A stretch of 64,000 nt of DNA from contig DGTS01000021.1 of NCBI GenBank assembly GCA_002394385.1, forward strand, positions 15,617-79,616, in the 5' to 3' direction. This document shows, in pieces, positions 7,522-16,272 of the stretch. The DNA is from Prevotella sp. UBA4330. GTDB lineage: Bacteria; Bacteroidota; Bacteroidia; Bacteroidales; Bacteroidaceae. The notes under the pieces are model-generated. The model did no database searches and was not told where the DNA came from. It saw nothing but the letters and a program-made list of their open reading frames with translations. Numbering within the stretch: the stretch's first letter is position 1; each line of letters begins with the position of its first letter. The position numbers were made by a program, and so were the translations under genes.

Positions 7522-7874
7522 TTAGGAGTTATGAAGTTATGGAGTTAAGGAGTTAAGACATATGTTTTAAGCCAAGCAGTTTCTTGTATCCTTCAGCAAT
7601 ATTCGCTTCAATAGAAATTGCAGCCCTTCTGAATTGTGAAGTAAGACCATACCTCTCATCGTCAGGAAAATGTTTAGTGATTCTATAAACGGACAGGACA
7701 AAAGCATGAGCCTTTTGCCAAGCCATTATACTCTCAAAACTAAACGTCGTCTTTGTCAACATATCTTTAATATCCTCTTTTTAAATCTATTGTCTTAACT
7801 CCATCGCTCGACGCTTGCGTCGCTTTCATAGCAAAGCGGAGAAAGAACTCCTTAACTCCATAACTCCTTAATTA
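7522..7874. repeat. Inverted word-repeat arms (GAGTTAAG) around a truncated gene
   Basis: Left arm 7522-7560 (AGGAGTTATGAAGTTATGG, AGTTAAGGAGTTAAGACA) and right arm about 7792-7874 (TGTCTTAACTCC, then ACTCCTTAACTCCATAACTC) are complementary. Between them lies a truncated S23-type gene. The right arm also holds a small hairpin (CGACGCTTGCGTCG). The whole unit sits between two permease genes of one operon. Confidence 0.75.
7553..7762 (-). pseudogene. Four-helix-bundle protein (S23/IVP family), truncated
   Basis: The 69 residues match the first half of the S23 ribosomal intervening-sequence/four-helix-bundle family: MAWQKAHAFVLSVYR, FPDDERYGLTSQFRRAA and SIEANIAEGYKK. Members are normally about 115-125 residues; here the family sequence stops after NIAEGYKK and the reading frame ends in LLGLKHMS, encoded where the left word-repeat arm begins. 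The second pair of helices is missing, so it is probably not functional. It is inserted within the efflux operon in the same orientation. Confidence 0.75.
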
Positions 7875-7876
7875 CA

Positions 7877-9058
7877 TCACGGAATATACACATACTCGAG
7901 CATTGCCTTGCGTATGTTCTTCATTACGAAGACAGGGAGGCAGATGAAGATGAAAAGAGCAAGAAGATTAACCCATGCGTCACTCGACGGGAAGCCATTG
8001 AATATGCATATCTGATAATACATATAATAATGGCGCAAGGGGAAGAGTTGAGCAATACTCTCAAGCATAGGGTTCATTGCAAATATCGGGAAGGCAGCGC
8101 CACACATGGTGAAACTGAGCACTCCCCACAACGAGCAGACACTCAACGACATGCGGAGCGACGGCACCAGTCCGAAGACAAACACGCCGAACGACTGCGA
8201 TGCTATGATGGCAAGCATTCCGATAAGGGCTATCTGGTACCATGCTCCCTGGTGCGGGAAATGGAGGAAGCCATATACATATATAAGGTATCCATAGAAA
8301 ATGATGAGGAATACCAGCGTCTGCGGCAGCATCTTGCCGAGCATTGCCACCCAGATGTCATTTCCAGAGAGACGCATCAGCACCTTGCTGCGGTTGAACT
8401 TCATCTCGGTTCCTATGGAATAGACTGTGATGAGAAAGACAAAGAGCATAAGCACGCCAGGCACCATAAATGCCGAGAGATAGATGTTATAGTTAGCCCA
8501 TGGGTTGCCTATCATGTGAAGGTCGATGGACGTGGGCTGCAGGAATGTCGCTATCTGCTCGTCGGTAAAGCCTCGGGCACGCATCGTGGCCTGCCCCACT
8601 GCCGCCGAACCCAGCGTGCACACCGTCTTCATGTCGCGGAAAAGCAGCGCACCAGCCATGAGCATCGTGCTGTTATAATAAAACGACACCTTAGGCTGTC
8701 GCTGGGAAATAAGTGCCGAGGTGGTGCCTTCAGGGAAATAGAGGAAAGCGTATATCTCGTTCTTCTGCATCGCCTTGCGAGCCTCTGCGGGATTGGCATA
8801 CTTGCCCACCACTTTGCTGGTCTGCATCCCGTCGAGACGGCGTATGATGGAGCGCGTGGTGGTGGTGTTGTCAAGGTCAACAATGCCTATAGGCATCTCC
8901 TGCGGCAGTCCGTCGTCCATCAGCGAAGTGAAGAATATCACCGTCACGATGGGGAATATCACCATGCAGAAGATGTATATCGGCGTTGACAGCAGCAGTC
9001 CACACTCGCGGCGCGCAACGCTCAAGATGCGAAGAAAAGGGTTCCTCTTTTCGTACAT
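7877..9058 (-). CDS. ABC-2 type transporter permease (proximal)
   Basis: A 393-residue paralogue of the downstream permease: N-terminal membrane segment (PIYIFCMVIFPIVTVIFFTS), an external domain starting MPIGIVDLDNTTTTRS, and five C-terminal membrane helices. The external domain with its IVDLDN motif is typical of YhhJ/YbhS/YbhR-type drug efflux permeases. The start overlaps the HlyD stop by one base, so the two are translationally coupled. With its paralogue it probably forms a heterodimeric channel. Confidence 0.88.
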   Translation of the reverse strand: MYEKRNPFLRILSVARRECGLLLSTPIYIFCMVIFPIVTVIFFTSLMDDGLPQEMPIGIVDLDNTTTTRSIIRRLDGMQTSKVVGKYANPAEARKAMQKNEIYAFLYFPEGTTSALISQRQPKVSFYYNSTMLMAGALLFRDMKTVCTLGSAAVGQATMRARGFTDEQIATFLQPTSIDLHMIGNPWANYNIYLSAFMVPGVLMLFVFLITVYSIGTEMKFNRSKVLMRLSGNDIWVAMLGKMLPQTLVFLIIFYGYLIYVYGFLHFPHQGAWYQIALIGMLAIIASQSFGVFVFGLVPSLRMSLSVCSLWGVLSFTMCGAAFPIFAMNPMLESIAQLFPLRHYYMYYQICIFNGFPSSDAWVNLLALFIFICLPVFVMKNIRKAMLEYVYIP

Positions 9059-10044
9059 TATTTCTTAACTATCAGCGACATGCCCGGACGCAGACCGTCA
9101 ATCTTCTCCACCGGACGAGCCTTCACCTCAAAGGTCTTCAGGTCATACTGTCCATTGCTCTTCGTCGCCTTCCATACGGCATAAGAGCCTTGGTCTTTGA
9201 TATAGAACACTTTCAACTTTATGTTCTTGTCGAAAGCAGGACTGTAAGCAGTAATCTCGCTGCCCACCTTCATTCCTTTCAGCAAGTCCTCACGTACATT
9301 GAACGTGCCCCACATGTCATTCATAACAGAAATGCTCATGATGGGAGAGCCTGTGCCCACAAGTTCGCCCACCTTCGGGAACACCGTGCTCACCTCGCCT
9401 TCCATCTGTGCCGTCTGCACCAGTTCGCGCTTGTACGACCTCACTTCCTGGACAGCGCCCTGTGCCTGGTTCACCTGTGCTGCTGCGGCTTTCTTCTCTT
9501 CCTTTCGCGCACCCTCCATAGCCATGTCATACTGACTCTTCGCAGCCTTTGCCTGTGCTTCGAGAGCCTTATACTGTGCCAGTGCCTCGTCGCGTTTCTG
9601 GGCGCTCATCACACCCTCGTCGTAGAGTCGCTGCACACGCTCGTAACTCTTCTTGGCAATCTCAAGACCCGCTGTGGCTTGCTGCCATAGTTCGTAAGCG
9701 CCCTGTATCTGCTGATGACGCGCTCCGTTCTGAGCCATCTCGCTCATTGCAGCCGCGGCGTTCTGCACACTCTGCGCCTGCGTCATCTTTGCCTCCACCT
9801 CTGGGGCATCGAGAATGGCAAGGGTGTCACCAACCTTAACATAGTCGCCCTCCTTGACGCGCAGTTCAAGGATTCGTCCTGGCACTTTACTCGACACGCG
9901 ATATTCTGTCACTTCTATTTCGCCTTGTATCTCCTCGTCAGCATGTCCAAAAGCGAAGAGACCGATGATAGCAACTATTGCCACCACTACCACTAAGCCG
10001 AGAACGGCAAGCAAAATATTGTTATGTTGCGTCTTTACCGACAT
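9058..10044 (-). CDS. HlyD-family membrane fusion protein
   Basis: A 328-residue periplasmic adaptor: N-terminal membrane anchor (NILLAVLGLVVVVAIVAIIG), lipoyl half-motif VPGRILELRVKEGDYVKVGD, a long Ala/Gln/Lys-rich coiled-coil hairpin (about residues 75-210) and the second lipoyl half with VFPKVGELVGTGSPI. It connects the inner-membrane permeases to the TolC-like channel encoded upstream. It is close to the YbhG/YhiI type of adaptor used with ABC-2 permeases. Confidence 0.92.
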   Translation of the reverse strand: MSVKTQHNNILLAVLGLVVVVAIVAIIGLFAFGHADEEIQGEIEVTEYRVSSKVPGRILELRVKEGDYVKVGDTLAILDAPEVEAKMTQAQSVQNAAAAMSEMAQNGARHQQIQGAYELWQQATAGLEIAKKSYERVQRLYDEGVMSAQKRDEALAQYKALEAQAKAAKSQYDMAMEGARKEEKKAAAAQVNQAQGAVQEVRSYKRELVQTAQMEGEVSTVFPKVGELVGTGSPIMSISVMNDMWGTFNVREDLLKGMKVGSEITAYSPAFDKNIKLKVFYIKDQGSYAVWKATKSNGQYDLKTFEVKARPVEKIDGLRPGMSLIVKK

Positions 10045-10112
10045 AATATAATTATTAGTTTAACATTCCATTATCTAAACTTCTGAACTCCTAAACTCCA
10101 GAACTCCTAAGT

Positions 10113-11600
10113 TTACAATTCCCCCAAAGCCTTCTTCAGGGCAACATCACTGAGTCGGGCGTCAATCTCTGCCTCCACCTTCATTGTCTGTGCCTGCATC
10201 CATGCCGTCTGTGCCGCCATGACATCGGTGATGGGAATAACGCCTTCTGCAAAGCCGAGATTAGCGCAGCGCAAGTTCTCTTCTGCCTTCTCCACATTCT
10301 TTAAGGCGACATTATACTTGCGGTTGGCCTCCTTCACCTTGAAGCGGCACTGACTCACCTGCAGCGATATCTTCTCCGTGGCATCGGCAAGTTCCATCTG
10401 CGCTATCTGCGTTGCAGCCTTCGTTGCCCTCACCTTATACGCTCCCTCGTTCCAGTTCCATATTGGCACGCGAAACATTATTCCCACATTCCATGTGCCG
10501 GCGAACTTTTTCTCGAAACCGTTATACACATTAGGATTGGTAACCAGATACCCTCCTGTCACCAACACTTGCGGAAGGTATGTTGCACGGGCGAGTTTTG
10601 TTGACACCTTGGCCATATCCACAGCCGTCTGCAGCATTTGCACCTCGGGGCGACCATCGTAGGTGGTTACTGCCCTACCCTCGTCGTACATCGGCAGGGC
10701 AAGGTTCTCGGTGTCCTCATCGGCAAGTGTGATGTCCTCGTCGCATGGCATTCCGCACAGTTGACAGAGCAGCATCTTGGCAAGTGCCACACCGTCTTCG
10801 GCCTGCATCACCTGCATCTCTGCCTCGTTCACCTTCACGTTCACCTGCAGTGCATCGGCACGCGTAGCCACTCCTTCGTTGAACATCTTGCTGACATCAC
10901 TGTCAAACTTCTTCACCAGTTCAAGATAGTTGCGTGCCAAACGTTCCTTATGCTTCACCGACACCACCAGCCAATATGCCTGGTCGATGTCGTAAATGGT
11001 GGTTTGTCGTGCCAGTTCATATTTCGTCGCCGACATCTTCTCGCCGAGATCAGCCAGACGGTTGGCAGCCGTTATGGCACCACCCATATAAACAGGCTGC
11101 GTCACCATCACCGAAGCGCCCATCATGTTGCGGTTGTTGGTGCGGAAAGCCTGTCTCACATGACTTCCCACGCCGTCCAGAGCCTGTGCCACTGGTGCCG
11201 AGAGATTAGCGAACATCCCTCCTATCTGCTGCGCCATCTCTGGTGCTATCAGTCCTTTCTGCACAAAGCCAGTAAGTGTCTCTGTCAGTGCACCGCCTGC
11301 CTTGCCTGCAATATTTGTGCCCAGGTTGTTCAATGCCGTCTTCTGGTCATCATTGAGCAGCGATATCTCACGACTTGTCAGTTCGTAACCGCCAAGAGCG
11401 GTCACCCTCGGGAGATACTTCGTGCGTGCCGCCTTGCGAGTGTTCTCTGCCACTTCCTGTCCGAGCCGCGCCACGTTCAGTTGCTTATTGTTCTCCAATG
11501 CCATGCTGCGGCACTCCTCCAGCGTGAGCACCTTCTGCGCATGGACTCCCATGCAGCAACATGCAAAAAACAATATAATTGTTAGTCTATTCATATTCAT
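10113..11600 (-). CDS. TolC-family outer-membrane efflux protein
   Basis: A 495-residue protein with a signal peptide (MNMNRLTIILFFACCCMGVHAQ) and the two internally repeated coiled-coil/beta segments of the OEP family, beginning LTLEECRSMALENNKQL and ending in ITDVMAAQTAWMQAQ and ALKKALGEL. It forms the outer-membrane channel for the efflux system. Residues about 85-140 (KTALNNLGTNIAG ... MFANLSAPVAQAL) are an unusual insertion between the first helices, Gly/Ala rich. The start overlaps the upstream coiled-coil gene by one base; 68 nt with CTCCTAAACTCC words separate it from hlyD. Confidence 0.92.
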   Translation of the reverse strand: MNMNRLTIILFFACCCMGVHAQKVLTLEECRSMALENNKQLNVARLGQEVAENTRKAARTKYLPRVTALGGYELTSREISLLNDDQKTALNNLGTNIAGKAGGALTETLTGFVQKGLIAPEMAQQIGGMFANLSAPVAQALDGVGSHVRQAFRTNNRNMMGASVMVTQPVYMGGAITAANRLADLGEKMSATKYELARQTTIYDIDQAYWLVVSVKHKERLARNYLELVKKFDSDVSKMFNEGVATRADALQVNVKVNEAEMQVMQAEDGVALAKMLLCQLCGMPCDEDITLADEDTENLALPMYDEGRAVTTYDGRPEVQMLQTAVDMAKVSTKLARATYLPQVLVTGGYLVTNPNVYNGFEKKFAGTWNVGIMFRVPIWNWNEGAYKVRATKAATQIAQMELADATEKISLQVSQCRFKVKEANRKYNVALKNVEKAEENLRCANLGFAEGVIPITDVMAAQTAWMQAQTMKVEAEIDARLSDVALKKALGEL

Positions 11601-12472
11601 TACTCAAACCTTACACTTTTCGAGCCAATCATCTGTCCGTCTGCAAAGATGCTCACCTGATAGTTGCCAGCATCAAGGAACTGGTTGATATCATAATAGA
11701 GCGTCACAGGCGTTTCGTTTCCGCCATATTCCACGCCTTTCTTCATAGAGCACTGCAACTGTCGGTTCTCATACTGGAATGTGCCGGCGTTGCCAAGAAC
11801 GGTGCCGGCAGGTGTCGTGATGCGCACATACAGGGTGCGAACACCGTTGGTAGCCGTGACGTTCTTCGCTATCTTGAACGACACTCTCAGTTGCTTCGCT
11901 TTCTTCATCTTCTCCGTTGCCTTGCCTTTCTTGTCAATCATCTGCATCTGTATGCCTGTTGCATCCAGTTGCGCGGCGATGGCAACCTTCTCCGTGAGCG
12001 ACTGTTTGTCAGCATTCAGTCCTTCTATCTGTCGTGTCGCCTCCTCATACTGTCCCTTCACGCGGGTATTCTCCTCAGTGAGGTTCTGGTTCAGTCGGTT
12101 CAGCGAGTCTATCTCAAGCACATAACTGCGTATCACGGCGCGGCATGTTGCCAGTTCCTTCTTCAGTCGGGTTATCTCGCGTGCGTCGTTGGCCTTCACC
12201 GACTTCAGTTCCTTCAGCAACTGCTGTGTGCGCAACTGCTCACGGGTCAACTGCGCCACGATGGAGTCATTGTTGATTCGCGACTTCATCTCGGTGTATT
12301 GCTCCGCAAAGCGCTGGTACTCGTTCTCCATCTCCTTCTTGTCGAGTTCGGCGAGTTCCTGCATGTCTTTGTTCTCCTTTTTCTGCTCGTTAAGGCTCAC
12401 CGTGAGCCATGCCACACCGCCAAGAAGCAACGCGATAACCAATATCAGTGGTATTAGAATTTTCTTATTCAT
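11600..12472 (-). CDS. Membrane-anchored coiled-coil protein, first gene of the efflux operon
   Basis: Unknown function. The 290-residue product has one N-terminal membrane helix (ILIPLILVIALLLGGVAWL), a coiled coil of about 150 residues (residues 28-175, rich in E, K, L and Q) and a C-terminal beta-rich domain (VSFKIAKNVTATNGVRTLYVRITTPAG ... GNYQVSIFADGQMI). The topology suggests a periplasmic protein tethered to the inner membrane. It overlaps the tolC-like gene by one base, so it may assist assembly of the efflux complex; this is inference from position only. Confidence 0.8.
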   Translation of the reverse strand: MNKKILIPLILVIALLLGGVAWLTVSLNEQKKENKDMQELAELDKKEMENEYQRFAEQYTEMKSRINNDSIVAQLTREQLRTQQLLKELKSVKANDAREITRLKKELATCRAVIRSYVLEIDSLNRLNQNLTEENTRVKGQYEEATRQIEGLNADKQSLTEKVAIAAQLDATGIQMQMIDKKGKATEKMKKAKQLRVSFKIAKNVTATNGVRTLYVRITTPAGTVLGNAGTFQYENRQLQCSMKKGVEYGGNETPVTLYYDINQFLDAGNYQVSIFADGQMIGSKSVRFE

Positions 12473-12507
12473 CTTTATTGTTACACTCCTTATTTATAAA
12501 TATGTGT

Positions 12508-12539
12508 GCAAAAGTAGAGTTTTTTCTCAAATTGACCAA
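12508..12539 (-). promoter_or_regulatory. Promoter of the efflux operon
   Basis: On the minus strand TTGG (12539-12536), 19 nt, TACTTTTGC (12516-12508), a good fit to the Bacteroidetes consensus. The first gene starts 36 nt downstream of the -7 box. Confidence 0.7.
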
Positions 12540-12618
12540 CATTTCCACTTATATAAAACATTAAGTAACTTAAAAATATTGAATTTTAAGGAAAAACGGA
12601 ACAATAAACGGCAAAAGA

Positions 12619-12650
12619 TTTGGATTGTGAAATCTTTTTGCTATCTTTGC
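12619..12650 (+). promoter_or_regulatory. Promoter of the DUF4492-cydAB operon
   Basis: TTTG (12619-12622), exactly 19 nt, TATCTTTGC (12642-12650): a perfect match to TTTG-N19-TAnnTTTG. The expected start of transcription is about 30 nt before the DUF4492 ATG. Confidence 0.85.
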
Positions 12651-12688
12651 GCTGTACAACCTTATATATAATCAAACCTCTGACGACA

Positions 12689-12904
12689 ATGAAGAAAAAC
12701 AGTTTCCTTTACAGGGCCTTCGACCTCTATTATGACGGTTTCCGCAACATGAGGCTGGGCAAGACGCTGTGGCTTATAATCGGCATCAAACTGTTCATCA
12801 TCTTCATAATACTCAAACTGTTCTTCTTCCCCAACTTCATCTCGCAGCACAGCGAGAAAGGCAAGGAGGCAGACTTCGTGGCAACCGAGGTGCTTGACCG
12901 CTAA
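12689..12904 (+). CDS. DUF4492 family protein (CydA-associated)
   Basis: A 71-residue membrane protein with one hydrophobic helix (TLWLIIGIKLFIIFIILKLF) preceded by SFLYRAFDLYYDGFRNMR. This matches the DUF4492 family, small proteins found upstream of cydA in Bacteroidetes and epsilon-proteobacteria, probably assembly factors or accessory subunits of cytochrome bd, comparable in role to CydX/CydH. The reading frame opens further upstream, but ATG 12689 follows the promoter at the right distance and starts at MKKNSFLYR. Confidence 0.85.
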   Translation: MKKNSFLYRAFDLYYDGFRNMRLGKTLWLIIGIKLFIIFIILKLFFFPNFISQHSEKGKEADFVATEVLDR

Positions 12905-12950
12905 GCGCCCCTCTTCCGCCCCGCCCCTCTCGTCCCTCTCGTCCCTCTCG

Positions 12951-12977
12951 TCCCCTATGCTGCGATGCCATCGCAGC
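12951..12977. repeat. GCTGCGAYGCCRTCGCAGC hairpin, copy 1
   Basis: Perfect 8-bp-stem palindrome GCTGCGATGCCATCGCAGC (12959-12977), preceded by TCCCCTAT. The same element recurs at 14751-14769 and 56530-56548. It lies between DUF4492 and cydA, after C-rich CTCTCGTCC repeats. Confidence 0.8.
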
Positions 12978-13020
12978 CCCCTAAACAACCAAACGACCAA
13001 ACCCCTAAACCAAACATATC

Positions 13021-14697
13021 ATGAACAACCTATTTCTTGCAATCGACGCCGGAGCAGTGGACTGGGCAAGAGCGCAGTTCGCTCTCACCGCCATCTACCA
13101 CTGGCTCTTCGTACCGCTGACACTGGGACTGGCGGTAATCATGGGCATCGTAGAGACACGCTACTACCGCACTGGCGAGCAGTTCTGGAAAGACGCGGCA
13201 CGCTTCTGGCAGAAACTCTTCGGAGTGAACTTCGCCATGGGTGTGGCAACAGGAATCATCCTCGAGTTCGAGTTCGGCACAAACTGGAGCAACTACTCAT
13301 GGATAGTGGGCGACATCTTCGGCGCTCCGCTCGCCATCGAGGGCATCGTGGCGTTCTTCATGGAGAGCACCTTCGTTGCCGTGATGTACTTCGGATGGCA
13401 GAAAGTGTCGCGCGGATTCCATCTCGCATCAACATGGCTTACAGGACTTGGCGCTACCATCTCGGCATGGTGGATTCTTGTGGCAAACTCTTGGATGCAG
13501 TACCCCGTGGGATGCGAGTTCAACGCCGACACCATGCGTCACGAGATGGTCGATTTCTTCGCCGTGGCATTCTCGCCGTTCGCCGTGGGCAAGTTCTTCC
13601 ACACCGTAATCTCCTCATGGATAATAGGAGCCATCTTCGTGGTGGCAGTGTCGTGCTGGTATCTCTGGAAGAAACGCGAGACACGACTCGCCGTCGAGAG
13701 CATCAAGATAGCAAGCATCGTGGGACTCATCGCCTCGCTCGGCGCTGCTTTCACCGGACACATCTCAGGACAGCAGGTGGCTAAGGCGCAGCCGATGAAA
13801 CTGGCGGCAATGGAAGCACTCTACAACGGTGGCACCGAACAGGGACTGACGGCAGTGGCATGGGTGAATCCTCTGGCACAGCCCGACTACGCCAACACCG
13901 AGGCACCGGCACTGAAGATAGACATGCCGTACGCACTAAGCATCATGGCAACAAACAAGCCCGACGGTTATGTGCCCGGCATCAACGACATTCTCAACGG
14001 ATATACCACGCCCGACGGTGTTACCGAACCGTCTATGGACGAGAAAATGGAGCGTGGCAAACAAGCCATAGCAGCACTGAACACCTATCGGCAACTGAAG
14101 TCGAAATACAAGGGACAGACCGCAATCCCCGAGAACGACAAGGCTGACCTCAAGGCTGCCAGCGACTGTCTCAACGCCAACATGAAATACTTCGGATACG
14201 GATATATCAAGGACAAGAGCGAGGTGGTGCCTTTCATCCCCGTGAACTTCTGGGCGTTCCGCACCATGGTGGGACTGGGCTGCATCTTCATCCTGTTCTT
14301 CGCCGTGATGACACTGCTGTCGTTCCGCGTGCCATGGCTCTCGGTCATAACGCGGCGACTGATGGCCTCCTTCGGAGTGCTACCCGAGACACACGCCGAT
14401 GCCAGCGACCTCACAGGACTGCCTAAGTGGCACTACTGGCTGGCGATAGCACTCGTGCCGCTGGCATACATCGCTTCAGAGAGCGGATGGCTCGTAGCGG
14501 AGTTCGGCCGTCAGCCCTGGACCATCCAGGACATGCTGCCCACCGGTGTCGCCGTGAGCGACATCTCGTCAGGCTCAGTGGCTCTCACGTTCTTCATCTT
14601 CCTCGCCCTCTTCACCACCATGCTCGCCGTGGAGATAAACATCCTTCTCAAGCAAATAAAGAAGGGACCAGAATATGAGACGAAGGTTGAGAGTTGA
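13021..14697 (+). CDS. cydA: Cytochrome bd ubiquinol oxidase subunit I
   Basis: The 558-residue haem-bearing subunit of the high-affinity quinol oxidase, which reduces oxygen at nanomolar levels in this otherwise anaerobic lineage. The N-terminal ARAQFALTAIYHWLFVPLTLGL contains the conserved haem-ligand His (His27), and GRQPW is at 496-500. The Q-loop region (about residues 255-400) is long and contains a lineage-specific stretch (WVNPLAQPDYANTEAP ... MERGKQAIAALN), explaining the length above the 520 of E. coli. Second gene of the operon after DUF4492. Confidence 0.97.
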   Translation: MNNLFLAIDAGAVDWARAQFALTAIYHWLFVPLTLGLAVIMGIVETRYYRTGEQFWKDAARFWQKLFGVNFAMGVATGIILEFEFGTNWSNYSWIVGDIFGAPLAIEGIVAFFMESTFVAVMYFGWQKVSRGFHLASTWLTGLGATISAWWILVANSWMQYPVGCEFNADTMRHEMVDFFAVAFSPFAVGKFFHTVISSWIIGAIFVVAVSCWYLWKKRETRLAVESIKIASIVGLIASLGAAFTGHISGQQVAKAQPMKLAAMEALYNGGTEQGLTAVAWVNPLAQPDYANTEAPALKIDMPYALSIMATNKPDGYVPGINDILNGYTTPDGVTEPSMDEKMERGKQAIAALNTYRQLKSKYKGQTAIPENDKADLKAASDCLNANMKYFGYGYIKDKSEVVPFIPVNFWAFRTMVGLGCIFILFFAVMTLLSFRVPWLSVITRRLMASFGVLPETHADASDLTGLPKWHYWLAIALVPLAYIASESGWLVAEFGRQPWTIQDMLPTGVAVSDISSGSVALTFFIFLALFTTMLAVEINILLKQIKKGPEYETKVES

Positions 14698-14822
14698 GGG
14701 TTGAGAGTTTAGAGTTAAGCGGGATTTGTTGAGCGCCAATAGTCCCCTATGCTGCGACGCCGTCGCAGCAAACACGACAAAGCCAATGTTCAAAGTTCAA
14801 TGTTCAAAGTTCAAAGTAAATC
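14690..14822. repeat. Word repeats and hairpin between cydA and cydB
   Basis: GTTGAGAGTTGAGGGTTGAG words overlap the cydA stop codon; then copy 2 of the palindrome, GCTGCGACGCCGTCGCAGC at 14751-14769, then GTTCAAAGTTCAATG words up to the cydB start. The palindrome differs from copy 1 by a T-A to C-G pair exchange that keeps the stem intact. The preceding AGTCCCCTAT is also shared with copy 1. Confidence 0.75.
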
Positions 14823-14825
14823 ATC

Positions 14826-15968
14826 ATGACATACAATTTCTTACAACACTACTGGTGGTTCCTCGTGTCGCTCCTTGGAGCACTCCTCGTTTTCCTGCTC
14901 TTCGTGCAGGGCGGCAACTCGCTGCTCTTCACCCTTGGCAGAACACCAGAGGAACGCCGACTAATGATAAACAGCACCGGGCGCAAGTGGGAGATTACCT
15001 TCACCACGCTCGTCACCTTCGGCGGAGCATTCTTCGCCTCGTTCCCACTCTTCTACAGCACCAGTTTCGGCGGTGCCTACTGGCTATGGATGCTCATCCT
15101 CTTCTCCTTCGTACTGCAGGCGGTGAGTTATGAGTTCCAGAACAAACTGGGCAACATTCTCGGAACAAAGACATTCCAGTGGTTCCTCGTTGCCAACGGC
15201 ATCATAGGACCGCTGCTGCTCGGCGGTGCCGTAGCCACATTCTTCAATGGCTCCAACTTCATCGTGGAGAAGCAGAATCTCACCAGCGGCATCGAGCCCG
15301 TGATAAGCAGTTGGGCAAACGCCTCACACGGTCTCGACGCACTGCTCGACCCCTGGAACCTCATCCTCGGACTCGCCGTGTTCTTCCTTGCACGTGTACT
15401 CGGCTCGCTCTACTTCATGAATAACATCAAGGACGAGGTGCTCGAGAGCCGTTGCAGCGTCAAGGTAATCGGCGATGCCGTGCCATTCCTCATCCTCTTC
15501 GTGGCGTTCCTCGTGCGCACACTGCTGAAAGACGGCTATGCCGTTGACGCAGCCACAGGCACTATAGTGATGGAGCCGATGAAATACCTTCACAACCTGC
15601 TCGACATGTGGTACCTCCTTATTATATTAATAATAGGTGTGGCACTCGTGCTCTACGGCATCATACGCACCGTGCGCAGCCGCACATATATTAAAGGTAT
15701 ATGGCCGGCAGGCATCGGCACAGTGCTCACGGTGCTCGTGCTCTTCCTCCTCGCAGGATGGAACGGCACAGCCTACTACCCTTCTAACATCGACCTCCAG
15801 AGTTCGCTCACCATACAGAACTCCTCAAGCAGCGAGTTCACACTGCGCACCATGTTCTACGTCTCGCTGCTCATCCCCTTTGTCCTCGCCTACATCGCCT
15901 ACGTATGGCGCTCGCTCGACCGCAAGCAGATAACCAAGAAGGAGATTGCAGAGGAAGAGGCATACTGA
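14826..15968 (+). CDS. cydB: Cytochrome bd ubiquinol oxidase subunit II
   Basis: The 380-residue second subunit, with about nine membrane helices. Family features are the N-terminal WWFLVSLLGALLVFLLFVQGGNSLLF and the GFEFQNK-like YEFQNKLGN motif. It follows cydA by 128 nt and should be on the same transcript; the intervening hairpin may modulate the ratio. It ends with the cytoplasmic ITKKEIAEEEAY tail. Confidence 0.96.
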   Translation: MTYNFLQHYWWFLVSLLGALLVFLLFVQGGNSLLFTLGRTPEERRLMINSTGRKWEITFTTLVTFGGAFFASFPLFYSTSFGGAYWLWMLILFSFVLQAVSYEFQNKLGNILGTKTFQWFLVANGIIGPLLLGGAVATFFNGSNFIVEKQNLTSGIEPVISSWANASHGLDALLDPWNLILGLAVFFLARVLGSLYFMNNIKDEVLESRCSVKVIGDAVPFLILFVAFLVRTLLKDGYAVDAATGTIVMEPMKYLHNLLDMWYLLIILIIGVALVLYGIIRTVRSRTYIKGIWPAGIGTVLTVLVLFLLAGWNGTAYYPSNIDLQSSLTIQNSSSSEFTLRTMFYVSLLIPFVLAYIAYVWRSLDRKQITKKEIAEEEAY

Positions 15969-15974
15969 AATAAC

Positions 15975-16240
15975 GGGAGTTAAGAAGTTTTTTGAGTTAT
16001 TGAGTTTTTGAGTTTTTGAGTTATTGAGTTATTGAGTTTTTGAGTTTTTGAGTTTTTGAGTTATTGAGTTTTTGAGTTATTGAGTTTTTGAGTTATTGAG
16101 TTAAGAAGTTATTGAGTTAAGAAGTTGTTGAGTTAAGAAGTTAAGACATTTGACCTGTTTGCCACCACTACGATGAAGTTCTCGGGCTTAACAGTGACGT
16201 CTTAACTCCTTAACTCCCTAACTCCTTTAACTCCCACAAC
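15975..16240. repeat. Tandem GAGTT(A/T)TT heptamer array and its inverted counterpart
   Basis: From 15975 to about 16142 the 7 nt word TTGAGTT(A/T)/TTTGAGT is repeated more than 20 times with small changes; 16198-16240 holds the complement (CTTAACTCCTTAACTCCC). The loop between them (16145-16195) has no gene. It follows cydB and can fold into a long imperfect hairpin, so it may also serve as a terminator. Confidence 0.8.
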
Positions 16241-16272
16241 TTCAGAAAGAAGACTATAATTACTTTCCTGAC

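Noticed and set aside
7553..7762. Avd-like protein of a diversity-generating retroelement
   Set aside because: S23 and Avd are related folds, but no reverse transcriptase, template or variable repeat is visible, and the gene is truncated.
8030..8989. 319-codon plus-strand ORF opposite the proximal permease
   Set aside because: Shadow ORF; no promoter or motif, and the permease on the other strand is well supported.
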